Source: Hymenopellis radicata
Lineage: Eukaryota; Basidiomycota; Agaricomycetes; Agaricales; Physalacriaceae
DNA: 64,000 nucleotides
Reading direction: 5' to 3'
Assembly (NCBI GenBank): GCA_015501595.1
Contig: JADNRX010000003.1
Span: 124,001 to 188,000, forward strand
Each line of letters starts with the position of its first letter. Position 1 is the stretch's first letter. The notes below the pieces were generated by a model. It was given only the letters and a program-made list of their open reading frames with translations, did not search any database and was not told the origin of the DNA. The position numbers and the translations under genes are program-made. Shown here piece by piece: positions 43,643 to 54,626 of this stretch.

Positions 43643-44198
43643 CGTAACCTGGATAAATCCATACCTATCAACCAACTCACAGTTCCTCTGGGACGTCATT
43701 TTCGCACCCGGGACAGGGCGCGTCGCTGCCTCCCTGCCGCAGTGGTGGCCCAACGCACTGGACATGGAGATGTTTGCCTTCCTGCCGCATTCCGTGCGAA
43801 CTGTGCACTTCACAACGACCAACTCTATCGTCAATTTCATGATGGCCGAAGACAAATGGGGGCCGTTGAAGCTGGAGGAGACTGCACCTATCACTGTCAA
43901 AACCGCGCTGACGAAGATTTACGAGTATTTTGCGAAGCCGATTACCGAGGGCGAGATGTCGGATCTGAGCAGCTGGGGATGGAGGAGCCAGTTGGAGGCT
44001 GCTAGATGGTTGCGTAACCGGGAGGCGCTTTCGTACCAGCCCGCAGGCGGTGGGGACTTCTTGCGAAGCGATGTGCTTGGGCAAGCTAGGCGATTCGGAG
44101 AGATGTCGCTGTGCTGGGAGGAGGGACTGTGGAAAGTTGTAATTGCCTTTGAGACAGGCAAGGTACCACACTGGTGGCATGCAGAGAGATATCGATAG
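43485..44198 (+). CDS. DUF6699-type protein
   Basis: The first in-frame ATG is at 43485; the frame is open from 43386 without one. A two-copy Pro-rich linker is followed by a globular domain: NPYLSTNSQFLWDVIFAPGT, then HSVRTVHFTTTNSIVNFMMA, then the motif VKTALTKIYEYFAKPITEGE, typical of the DUF6699 family that is expanded in Agaricomycetes. The protein ends in a helical part (SQLEAARWLRNREALSYQP to HWWHAERYR). The family has no known function. No intron is needed. Confidence 0.75.
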   Translation: MSAPATPSMPVVIPPPPQAPWDEIPAMSAPAPPSNPFVIPPPPQVPTQAPWDVVTWINPYLSTNSQFLWDVIFAPGTGRVAASLPQWWPNALDMEMFAFLPHSVRTVHFTTTNSIVNFMMAEDKWGPLKLEETAPITVKTALTKIYEYFAKPITEGEMSDLSSWGWRSQLEAARWLRNREALSYQPAGGGDFLRSDVLGQARRFGEMSLCWEEGLWKVVIAFETGKVPHWWHAERYR

Positions 44199-44419
44199 GG
44201 AGGGGTAGAGTCTCTGTTCGTGTTCTACTTCACACATCATTAGTAATTCTTGTAAGCATTCAATCGTTAATACCACATAAAGATAAGCCTCTCGGCAAAC
44301 ATACAGAATATCTACACCGGGAAACAAAACACGTCGATTGTGTCCAGTTCCAGATCATCCCCAGCGTTCTCCGTGCTCTGATACATGATCAGCTTTGCTG
44401 AAATTATCATGGTATGTTT

Positions 44420-46095
44420 TTAGGTACTATCATTTCTCACCTTGAGCCCAACAATCCGCTGCTCGTCAATCATGTAGCCGGTGTAAGTCTTGGGCATACA
44501 ACGCTTCAAACTGTAGAAGGGCAGCTTTGTGCGAACCGGACTTTCAAAGACTCCATCGTTTTCAACAATCGAGTCCCCTCGCGCGGTTCGAACGGGGGTA
44601 TCAGGGAGCAATTTGGAGGGATGAACATTGAAGTCAAGCACTTCAAGCTCGGTTGCACCTTCGATGGCGGGACAGACAACCTTTTGCCCAAAGACATACC
44701 TGGAAGTTTTCAGTAGTCAGCACCACCGGTTCATAAAATACTTGTAGTTTACCTCATCCAATAGAATGTTCCTGCAAGAGGTAACAGTCTGGTGTTATGG
44801 AGACCCCACTCACTCCAGACCATCCTTTTGGGCAAATCATCTGCATTCGGAGGGTAGAGATGTATCATTCGGAGAAGGTAGTCGTTGTGCACAAACAGAC
44901 AGTATGAGTCGAGGTGGCCTTCATCATCGGAACCGTAGTCTATCGTAAATGCGTGAATTCGTCTCTCCTGGTTGGCAGAAATGCCTGCCGGTTTTGAAGG
45001 AAGAGCGCTTGAGTGTGTAGTGATACATTCCGCCGTGACTTTTATTGGAGGCAAGTGGAAAGCAATGCCGGATCGAACTCTGCCAGCTATTATTTTCACG
45101 ATATGGACGGAGCCGACATCTGCGATCTTGGTGAGGATGAATGTTTGTGCGTCGATACATCCAAAATGACAAGAAGTCGCGACAAGAGGGCCGGAGTCGT
45201 CCTGGACATGCACTCAATATACGGCATCAACGCCAAAGACAAAGACCCACAGTTAACAACTCGCCAGTTTTCCAGTTCCATACGATAAGGCGCGACGGGC
45301 GGCGAACGTACTGGATAAAAAGGGCCAATACATCACCCACCATTTGCATCGTAACAACTCCCAGCACATTCGGCGCTCGCGTGCGCAAGTTAAGCGTTAT
45401 GGGCGCAATTTCGAACAGTAGCCTGGGACAGCTTGCTTCGGAGTGGGCTCGGAAGTCGGACAAAGATCGCAGGTGCATGGTCATTGTACGCGCTTGGGTA
45501 AACGATGGCGTACTAAATCAGGCATTGAGTATGTCCTTTCCAGTATCGGGAGATGAAGGGCTTACGATGCGTCGTCTTCCAAGTAGGCAACAACGTCTTG
45601 GCTAGGATCCATTGCAAAATCTTTGATGAGACCCGTAAGACGGTCCGGGTGTATTTCCAGGTGCGCCTCAGAATCGACGGTCGGCAGAGTCAAGACGAAC
45701 AATTCTCGACCCCATAACATTTTGACGAATTTCCCGGAAACCACTTCATATGCACTGCAATCGCCGCGGGCGGGCGTACTAGTTTCTTTTTCCCATTCAA
45801 GGCTCCCCCACGCTTCGCGAGAGGCAATGAGTCGTTTATAGCGTTCCGACGTGGTCTCCTTGGATTCATAAGTGTCGGTCGCATTGTCAAAATAAAGTGC
45901 CAGCTTGTATTTGAGCAGAACAGAGGTGTCCACTGCGTTTCGTAGCGCCTTGCATATCTGTAGAGCGAGATAGGTGAGGGCAGCCTCGGTCATTCTCATA
46001 GGACTCACAAGTCGGCATATAGTCAATGAGCGTGGATCCAAGTAGGAGAGGCACTCCGTTAACAGTTCAGGAGGCAATGAATTCAGTGCGAACAT
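44420..46095 (-). CDS. F-box protein, spliced
   Basis: The ATG at 46095 begins MFALNSLPPELLTECLSYLD, a clear F-box. A short intron (gtgagt...ctacag, near 46015-45960) joins CRL to ICKALRNAVDTS. Later exons include AFTIDYGSDDEGHLDSYCLF, MIHLYPPNADDLPKRMVWSE and the last exon VFGQKVVCPAIEGATELEVL to the stop near 44420. The C-terminal half looks like a beta-rich substrate-recognition part, as in many fungal F-box proteins. The partner is unknown. Exon joins between 45560 and 45200 are approximate. Confidence 0.7.
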
Positions 46096-46244
46096 GATGG
46101 AGAGAGACAAGTAAGCGGCTAAGTATAAATGCCGGAGGCAAAAGTATACTACTTGTACAAATTTAGAACCGCGTGCAATCATGAAGTACGTGATGGATAT
46201 ATGTAAGACATCCAGAGTGATAAGAGGATGGCCCTCACACTCAA

Positions 46245-47442
46245 TCAGTAGTTAGTGGTATAGTCTCCCTTCTCCAAATCCTCCGGTGAAACCTTCTCGA
46301 GCGAATTCTTTGCGCTCATGCTCAGTTTGTTTCCGTCGTGGACACCGCCAAATTCCAATTCGTTCGACCCAAAGTCCCTCTGCGATGCAATCAAACGCAC
46401 AACAATCAGTGTAGGAGCGATGCCCTGGCGTAGATTTGAATCGGTCATTCAAAGAAGAGAAACGAAAGCAGAACGCACGGTAACTGAAGCCGTAATTGCG
46501 ACCAAATAGTTCGCTGCCGGAATATTTTGCACGAAAAAGGCCAGCAGCAGTATCATACAGAGGGAATAGAGCATGCAGGATTCCACGACCATCTCTATCA
46601 GCTTTGTCATGTTGGTGGAGGTGCCCGACCGAGAACTACGGCTCTGAACCAGGCGCCAGACAATCAGGATGGTTGATACCAAAGTCGTGGCCAACGATAA
46701 TGAGAAATACGGGATCGACCAGTTGATAGTGTCAACACTCCAGACGCTGTTGGCCGATGGCGACGTCACAGTTTGCTGATAGAAAGAGAGACCAGCAAAT
46801 ACTGAGAACAATGTCAGTCTTCAGGCAGAAATTTGAGTGAAAACGCGTTCTTACCAGTTCCTATGATCGTAAAGAGTCCGGGGACAGCCGCCGCCTTCAA
46901 TCGTTTATCCCACACAAGCCAGCAACGCCACACCTGAGAAAAAAGATCAGCTACTCCATAGACTTACAACGCTTGTCGTACGAACCAAGAAACAATCAGC
47001 GAACAGAGTGTTCACCATGAACGATGCTGTACTGAGGAACATCCAATCCGGTGGATTGATTAACAGATAGTCCATCATTGTGTTCTCCGTTTGCCCGTGA
47101 TACACAAATCCTCGCTCGACGTATACCCAGTCAGCGACAAGATGCGTAGTCGCTACTAGGTACAGAGCCGTCATAGCCAAGAGAACGGTTGCCTGCTGGC
47201 GAATACGCACACCACTGACTGTTTAACTTTTGAGCAACGAGGACAAACCCGAGCATAACGGAAGTACTGACCCAAGGTACAAGCAATATACAGATAGAGG
47301 ACCGTATAAACCCCTGTGGGGACACCGTCAGATCAGGCTTCAACGTACAGAGATCATAGACCAACACACCATGTAGGAGAGCTTGAATCAGCGCAATATT
47401 GAGGACAGACTTGCGAAAAGCGACTGAGAATGAGGAATCCAT
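46245..47442 (-). CDS. 7-TM-like membrane protein of an Agaricomycete-expanded family
   Basis: The ATG at 47442 opens MDSSFSVAFRKSVLNIALIQ. TM segments follow (ICILLVPWVSTSVMLGFVLV, VLLAMTALYLVATTHLVAD, a segment after the DWMFL block with TLFADCFLV, WSIPYFSLSLATTLVSTILI, MVVESCMLYSLCMILLLAFF, NYLVAITASVTGIAPTLIVV). The end of the last segment, GIAPTLIVVRLIASQ, is typical of this lineage-specific family of presumed 7-TM proteins. The tail is cytoplasmic and Glu/Ser-rich (EKVSPEDLEKGDYTTNY). Four or five short introns. The ligand and role are unknown. Confidence 0.72.
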
Positions 47443-48502
47443 GTCGGGGGCCAAGGCTAAGGACTACATGGCTTCCTAGGACAGCATTTATATACGCAGA
47501 GGACCACGGCAGTGGCGTGGAGGCCCACGCGAACCACATGCCAGAGTTCCCGTGGATTCATGAGCAAGCATCTCGATGCTAGCCCTGCATCGATGAGCTG
47601 AAAACAGCTCGGATTCCGTCAGATCACCGGGCGAGCGGTCTCCGTTTGGGTGATGTTCATTGATTCTTCAGGTAATTATCGCATGCGGAGCATGAAGTGA
47701 GATTCCAGCGTCGGAAGCAGCAGTAACTCGCTTTGTTGTAACCTCCGAGCGAATGGGAATTGCAGATACCCAGCATAACGTGCGAGTTCGAGCCCACTGA
47801 GCCTTTGAGGAGGTCAGAATCTGATGTCGACCAGAGTAATGGAGACGGAAAAGACGGAAACCCTGAGAATTGGTCCAAGAAGTCGTATGAAGGCATCCGA
47901 CTGAATGACAGAAATAAAACACATGTGGTCGAGGCTTAGTCTCTTGACTCATCTTCCGCCACCGCAACTTCGAAAGGTTGGACAACTCAATGTCAGGACA
48001 CTCGCAAAGACCTTGGGAGCATCCACGAGTGAGGAACACTGTACGTACCTGGGGGTCCGAACAGCGCCGGGGCAGTTATAGAACTCGAGTTACTCCGTTT
48101 CCGACTTCGAGTTACCGATTCAATCTCCGAGTAGGCCAGAGAAATCTGATACTCCATGAAAGAAAATCAAAAGGCACGCAGAGAGGTGGGTCAATGACGA
48201 AACGCTCCAGCTCGTTCCAGCGAAGCACTAGAGGAGGGGACATCCCGCGGCCGGATATTTTGCCAAGTGAAATGAGGTCGATAGCAACAAGTTTAGGCCA
48301 GTGTTTCGTTGGAGTGTTGATACAGAGATAGAAAAGGCATACGGCACTTGAAAGCAACTTCATGTTCTTCAGTAAAAAGAGCTGATGTACAGCGGGTGGT
48401 CGTTCGAGAGCAACATTCGGATCTCGGACCGGCTGGTGGCGCGGTTAGGGGGCGCATCAGTTCAGAAACCCTAACCCTACCTAGTTCAAGCACCCCCTTC
48501 AA
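47443..48502. other. Unassigned region with a possible F-box/LRR fragment
   Basis: The minus-strand open frame at 48112-48363 (PKLVAIDLISLGKISGRGM, then LRWNELERFVIDPP) looks like a leucine-rich-repeat piece of a decayed F-box gene, but no F-box or splice chain is visible. A two-repeat telomere-like motif, aaaccctaaccct, lies at about 48464-48477. Confidence 0.35.
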
Positions 48503-48950
48503 TCACCACTCCTGAATTCCGTTTCACTCTGCCTGCAGTGCAATACTCACTATCTACAAATCTTGAGCTAAGAGTTATAAGGCCTGATCCTCTCTGGATG
48601 GACTGAATGATTGCAGCTAGTCACAGACCGACGATGTGTCGCACGCCCCCAGGTAACCTCTGTCTACAATATGAACAAGTGTTGGTATAGTAGTTAGAGT
48701 AGTTGTAGTAGTAGTAGTAGTCGTAGTGTAGTATATCAACACTTGCTCATATTGTAGGCATCAGGTTACCTGGCTAGTCCTCCTCCCCCATGGTCAGTTG
48801 AGCAACTCGAGCATGGCCAGCTACCTAGAGTTTCCTGACGGGCGTGTAGGACTGACTGAGGCTCTACACTCGACTGCTGTGAAAGTTCAGTCCATTAACG
48901 GGACGGGACAGAACCTTTTGTTTCGAACTCGTCGGAGGCTTATGTTGACT
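48503..48950 (+). repeat. Dispersed repeat with internal hairpin, copy 1
   Basis: About 445 bp, closely matching 58173-58606 in the same orientation, from tcaccactcctgaattccg to cttatgttgactt. At 48649-48773 it carries a long imperfect hairpin: the left arm ccaggtaacctctgtctaca continues with atatgaacaagtg and pairs with a right arm ending caggttacctgg, around a GTA-repeat loop. No coding sequence is supported. Confidence 0.8.
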
Positions 48951-49116
48951 TGGGATCAGTCTCTTATCTAGTCTCCCCGTAGGCATACTCTACACCTCGC
49001 GGTACTCGGTGTTTAGAGGATCAATCGATCCTTCCCCAAGTATGTCCGCAGCGACCTGGTCAAGCATATGCGCGAAACCACTACGCGTAGCCCATAAAAC
49101 CCAAATAGAATTAAAC

Positions 49117-50018
49117 TTAGGCCCCACCGCATTCCAAGCTAACACTACGCACAACTGCAATTATCTTCTCCGGCGTGTCCCTCCAATCAATCGGCCCCTT
49201 CGCCCAGGCAGCAGTCCCCTTCGCTCCGCTCCCATCCCAGATCCCGAGTTGCATTCGCATTTCGTGCGTCGGGTAAGTATACTTCCCATTACGACGCGTC
49301 TGTTCTACACGGCAAGATGAGCAACCTAAGCACTGGCAGCTGGTGCTACCTACCTTTCATCAACGTCCGCACGACACGGCCGTCCAGGCTCCATTCTATC
49401 CGCACTGAATTCCAATCAATGGCATACGTGTGGGTTTCCTCAATGTTGTTGACATTTTCGATGGACGAGAACGTGCCGTACTCTGGTGCAGCATCGGGGG
49501 AGGGAGGCGCGAACATGTTGGTTTGCCAGTGTGATGGGTCTCCGCCTAACAGTTCGACGTCTATTTCATCCTGAGAGCTATCTAGAGTAACAGGAATGAG
49601 CATCGTGTGCAAGTTCCTTCGTACGACGTACCAGCACTGATCATGATGAACGCCGTGATTACACCAGCAATCGTCGGCGCAGATACTTCAAACGACACTT
49701 TCCCGTATCTACACAAGTCTTCAATCAAGGCGAGATACGAGAAATAGACGGAAGAGCGCACCCAAATACAAACGTCGAATTTAACGTCGCGCCTTGTCCC
49801 AGTTTATCGTTCGTGCCGTCTGTCATCTTAACAGGTCCATCGGGTTTGCGCAAGTATAGTTCAAGGACACGCCCTGTAGTGCTATACGAGTTAGGCGGGC
49901 TGAGCGGAGTGAAGCCATCCAAGGAGGAGAAGGTAGTTGTGAAAGATTGACAGCTCGCGTGAACAAGAGTCGCCAGAAAAGTCAGAGTACAGCATAGAAA
50001 CGAGTGCAGTGGAAGCAT
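49117..50018 (-). CDS. Secreted CRH-like GH16 transglycosylase, second copy
   Basis: The ATG at 50018 starts a signal peptide (LHSFLCCTLTFLATLVHA). Exons join to the GH16 core: YLRKPDGPVKMTDGTNDKLG, then GYGKVSFEVSAPTIAGVITA, the catalytic DEIDVELLGGD (E-x-D-x-E), NMFAPPSPDAAPEYGTF, AIDWNSVRIEWSLDGRVV and GIWDGSGAKGTAAWAKGPID. The stop is at 49117. The first intron uses the donor gtgcgc so that FVFG joins YGKVSF in phase. Like CRH1/UTR2, it should crosslink chitin and glucan in the wall. No GPI tail is visible. It is related to, but clearly different from, the enzyme at 32595. Confidence 0.83.
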
Positions 50019-50184
50019 CTTGCACTGGGCGAGCGATTTTACAAAGTACTGCTCACTGGTTGGAAGGTGGCGAGGATCAAGATAGAGGATCGAAAATGCG
50101 ATCGTTGTCGTCCGCCACCTAAATCTATCAGTCCAAGGTTATTAACTGCAAAAACAAATGAGCAAGATTAAGAACTTCAATAGA

Positions 50185-51177
50185 TTACTCGCTGCGCTGT
50201 TCAGGAATAAATGGTACAGGTGGCTGAGAAATATCCGACGTAGCGACCGTGTCCAACGATATAACAAGCCCACTGTCGCGTTCGTCGCGCCATTTCTGCA
50301 CCGTCTGCGACACCAACTGCTCCCTCGACAACCTACGCTCTGCAATCTTGGCCAAAATCTTGTCCCGTTGCCGCAGAGGATTCCTAATAACCGTTCCAGG
50401 CCTTACTGGCCAGGTGCGCTGCATCACATTCAATTTGCGCTCCAGTTTGCCCTCCTGGACTCTCCAGGATTCCTCCAATTTCTCGTAAAACTCCTTCTGA
50501 CCCTCCTCCGACATGTCTTCCACGCGATTGGGGTAGTAGAACGGATCGACGAGGCCCACAACGGCACGCTTGTAGGCTTTTTTCGTCTGTGGTTGCCCAC
50601 GGGAGGGATTCGAGGGACGGTACACGTCCGTGCGGATGTATGTGGTCTCCACGCCATACACAGCATGGAGATAAGAGCGGACGTCGGTTTTGGTGATATT
50701 GAGGGGAACGCGGAAGGTGGCCTCGTATGGGTTGTACGGCTCGCCGGGTGGGGTGTGGTTTCGCGTGAGAATGAAGACAACGTTGGGAAGGTAAATGGGC
50801 TGGCCGAGGACTTCCACTTTGGTTTCTCCGTCGACGACAGTGGTGCGGATACCGCGTATTCTGGAGCGTTTCGCGGTTTCGCGTGCTGCCCATTCTTCGG
50901 GAGACCCGACATTGCGGCCTAGTTTTTTTAGACGCAGGTAACGGGCATGCTGGCTGGGTGTCAGGCCTTCGGGTGTGGCGTCGGTTTTTCCACGCTCAAT
51001 ATGCGTTTGTGATTCGTCGAAGCGCCGCATACGGATGGCGAGTGGGGTGGACTTTGTGCGAGCAACCTGGGCAGCGAGCGGCATTTTTGGCGGCACTGTT
51101 GAGTAGAGCCGCCGTAAGATTGGGCCTAGCATCGTGGGGAGCGGGACGGCTCTCGAGACCAATGTGGTCAAGGACAA
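50185..51177 (-). CDS. MRP20: Mitochondrial ribosomal protein uL23m
   Basis: One exon of 330 residues. The N-terminus is basic and hydroxylated (LVSRAVPLPTMLGPILRRLY), as expected for a mitochondrial targeting sequence. The conserved L23 core is VVFILTRNHTPPGEPYNPYE, then ATFRVPLNITKTDVRSYLHA and VYGVETTYIRTDVYRP. A long mitochondrial-type C-terminal extension follows (QKEFYEKLEESWRVQEGKLE, QTVQKWRDERDSG). It is part of the large subunit near the exit tunnel. The symbol follows yeast MRP20 and is inferred from the family. The frame is intact. Confidence 0.88.
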   Translation of the reverse strand: MSLTTLVSRAVPLPTMLGPILRRLYSTVPPKMPLAAQVARTKSTPLAIRMRRFDESQTHIERGKTDATPEGLTPSQHARYLRLKKLGRNVGSPEEWAARETAKRSRIRGIRTTVVDGETKVEVLGQPIYLPNVVFILTRNHTPPGEPYNPYEATFRVPLNITKTDVRSYLHAVYGVETTYIRTDVYRPSNPSRGQPQTKKAYKRAVVGLVDPFYYPNRVEDMSEEGQKEFYEKLEESWRVQEGKLERKLNVMQRTWPVRPGTVIRNPLRQRDKILAKIAERRLSREQLVSQTVQKWRDERDSGLVISLDTVATSDISQPPVPFIPEQRSE

Positions 51178-51989
51178 ACGAGGAGATTTTCTGAGCCGAT
51201 CACGTGGTCAGAATTGCTTGAACCCACTGAGTGTTACACTAGTAGTAGTAACTGTAACTTAGTCCAGAACTTGAACTACTGTAATGCCCTGGCATGAAAG
51301 GCATTTCTTCCAAAACTTACATCTCTTGAGACATCTTCAATCTCTACGCGATAAGTTGGCCTGTGGCGACGTTCCTACTTCTGAACGCTTTCAAGTTTCG
51401 ACTATCTTGACCTGCTTGGAGTTCTGTCTGAAGGATCCGTGAAAGCAAGGCGCCTCTCCCTCGCGAAGAAGAAGAAACACTGCAGAGCGCATGTTCTTGC
51501 ATTTCTCACTTTTGTGATTCCTGCACACATGGGCGGCGATCGTATGACGAGTTACGCATTCGCCGCCACTTTTGCACGAACATCCGGTAAGTACGATATT
51601 ATGAGGGATGTTTGACCTTATCTCAACTTATTTTGGATTCCGTTCACTGAATACGTCTACGACTCGGAGTTTCTGGTACAGTGTGCTTACGGCTTCGTGT
51701 TGGTGGCTGGCTGGAGCTTCTTCTAGACAGCTGCCCACTCGAATATACAGCATCTCTACCTTTCCTCGACCTGATTTTTATAATCTCTTTGAGTGCCTGA
51801 TCTAACAATTCCTGTCGCTTGTGCATGTCAAAGACTTTAGGATGCACAAGTAGGACAGATAAGAGCTTCCACGTTCAAACAAGCGCTTATTTTCTGAGAG
51901 GAAGCCACGCACCATGTATGGAATTAAAAATTCTGATGTTACATATGATATCGATAAATAACCAAGCCCAATGTCCTTCCCTCCCTCCC
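51178..51989. other. Intergenic region
   Basis: No supported gene, RNA or repeat. The small minus-strand frame at 51644-51847 shows no domain. The right end should hold the 3' UTR of the phosphatase gene. Confidence 0.4.
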
Positions 51990-54326
51990 TTATAACGGCG
52001 GAGCCTCCCGACCTGCTAGAACCATCACATCAACGATCTCGTCCTTCTCTGTCCTTTTCCACGTCTTGATAGTCTCGCCATATTCCGAGATATCATACAC
52101 GCGGAATCTTCGGTCGAAGCCGACCTTGCCGTAGCCAGAATACGACCTAGGCGCGGCAAGATGAGAAGGCGAGCAGAGATGCGATGAGAAGAAAACTTAC
52201 CCTCCACCTCCAAAGCATAACCAGACGCCGTTGACGCGTCTGCAGTTTTCGGTTACTGGGCACACGTTAGACACTTGGTTTAAAACGGAAGAAAGGAATC
52301 GATATACCATGGCAATGCCCATTCGCAATGACCTTCACCTCCAGCTCGCTACTCGAGGACGTATGCTCGCTCGCCAAAGCCTTGAGCACGCCCTTCTCAA
52401 AGAACCCATCGCTCTTCTTCGCGTTCCCAGGTCCTTCGAGACCGTGCTCTCCGACATCAAGCAGCTCACCGGTGCGCGGGTCGGCGTCGGCTGGGTTGTA
52501 GGATTCTGGTCTTCATTGAAGCGTCAATGTAGGATGCAAAGATCAACGATCAAGCGACTTACAAAGGAATATGGAAGAACATCAACGCGTTCGGCTTCGC
52601 AAGTTTACTCGTCAAAGGCGTAACTTGGTCGCCGTCAAACTGGCGCTCCCAGGCATCCCCCAGGTCTTTCGCCGTGTCCGGTGAAAATGGACGGGAAATC
52701 GGGTTAACAGAAGCTATCCACATATGAGCTCGGGCTCCCTGCATTGGAGGTAGTACACACCAGATTTCTGAAGGAACCAGTTGATTTGGTCTGAATGAAT
52801 GTAATCATATGCAGTTGGCGTGAAGGCCCCCAGAAGTTGTAGATTCCGCTGGTATAGTCGCCGGAATCGAGGAAGTAGAGCGAGAGGAGATGTGTTTTAG
52901 AGCTAAAGAGTTGAGATGTTATGACTGATACGAAGTAGCCAAGAAGAGCGCACTTACGGATCAGCACTCCAAACCTTCAACATGTAGTTCCCAACGCCAT
53001 GGACGTCCTTTGGTCCTCTCTCTACTAGATTATAAGGAAGTCCTTTCATCAGTTCCATTTGCCCAGTCCTTCCCAACCCAACCTCGCTATCGTGGTTGCC
53101 AAAGATAGCTGCCCACGGTGTTTCTCTTTCTACAGCTGCTCTCGCGAACTTGGCCAAAACGCTCTTCGGGTCCCACGATGTGCTCTGACCGTTCAGCTGG
53201 TCTCCACTAAACACGACAAGATCAGGCTTTTCAAGGTCCATGATGTGCCCAGCAACGTGTTGGTCAAGTTATCGGCGCCGACTGACTGCGAACAGGCAGG
53301 ATCGACATCACGGCAGTACCCCTTTGAGACCGAGTAATGCAGGTCGGCGACTTGGAGGATCTTGAACGAGCCGGAATGAGAAAAGTGGGGAGGAGGCGCG
53401 CGAGGGGGTGCCTTGACGCCTCTACGATATGTTACCCACGTGTCTTCGGTATGACCATTGCTAATGAGGGTGGCGGGCTCTAGCCTCTCGAATCCGAACC
53501 ATGGAATGTCGTCCCCATAAAGAACGTCTATTTCAGTCACGATCTGGGCCTTTTCTTCTGTCGACATTTGTCCCGCAGTTTTTCCAAGTTGATACCAAAG
53601 GAAGAGGGGCGGAGATTTGACAACGCCCGAGCGTAAAGAGACGTCGGCTTTATGCCATCCTTCGAGTGACTCGACCTTGGCAGTAAGCGGATGTCAGTGA
53701 TGAGGTTGACATCTTGTCTGCGCGTCCGCCTGTAGTATATGTTCTGGGAAAGTGAATAATGCCACGACATGCAAAGCCATGATAACTCACGAGATAACCA
53801 GTCATATACCCTGCTTCGAGGTTTAGGTTTCGATCGACGCGAACCCAGTTTCCACGGATGGCATCTTTCTCTGGAGTCGTATCTGGCGCGCAGAGATCTG
53901 GTGCATAGTTTGGGTCAATTATACATCTAGTGATCGCAATTTCTGACACTGTAGACATGTTAGCGCAAGTCTAGACCACGTAGAAAATGGCGACGCACAG
54001 CCCGTGTCGTGGGGAAGCAACGGTGCCCATACATCCAAAGGCAGACCTGACGAGTCGACTGTAGTGTCCGACGTAACATTCCACCAGTCCACGCCTTCCG
54101 GGGGAGGTTTACTCGATGCAGAGTCAGATGTATCCGCGATGGCGCTGTCAGACATGGAGACCGAGTCCCATGATTGCCAACCGAGTCGCTGGACTATTCC
54201 CGGTCCTGGGGTAGGTTGGTAAAGAATGAAGACATAAGTGAGCATTAATGAGAAGCATATGACGGCGGTAATGGGGGCACAGAGGGACCGAACGCCCCGA
54301 AAGAAACGGAAGGCGGTGAATGCCAT
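51990..54326 (-). CDS. DCR2-like metallophosphatase with a membrane anchor
   Basis: The ATG at 54326 opens with a single membrane segment (LCAPITAVICFSLMLTYVFI). After a linker, the calcineurin-like phosphoesterase core shows its metal-binding motifs: QVADLHYS (D-x-H), SGDQLNG (GD), FGNHDSE (GNHD) and GHCH, the last reached through a short intron. The C-terminus is NCRRVNGVWLCFGGGGSYSG, then VMVLAGREAPPL with TAA at 51990. In yeast, DCR2-type phosphatases act in the cell cycle and unfolded-protein response. A missing base near 53686 (cgcttactg) breaks the frame before the KVESLEGWHKADVS part. Many small introns. Confidence 0.8.
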
Positions 54327-54626
54327 GTTCGCGTAGCCTTTGGAGGCCGCTCGCTATAGGATTGATGTGGATGAATGAGTGTTACGGTGCGAGGATCGAC
54401 GTGTTGGAGGTAAATAAATATTTGCAAAAGGAAATCGTCCAAAAAGAGACTTAGAGTCTGGGCTAGTGAGGGCCACTAGAGTCTAGCACTGAATCTTCAA
54501 TGATTTCTTGATTCCATTGCTCAATCAATTCGTTGGTCATACACGATATCCGGTAAGAAATACAGAGGAAACGAAAGCTACAAAAAGACTGCAAGTACAA
54601 GTCCGTAAACGTGATTCACGCAGACG

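Noticed and set aside
43677..44327. 216-codon minus-strand open frame
   Set aside because: It is antisense to the DUF6699 domain; the plus frame shows the family motif.
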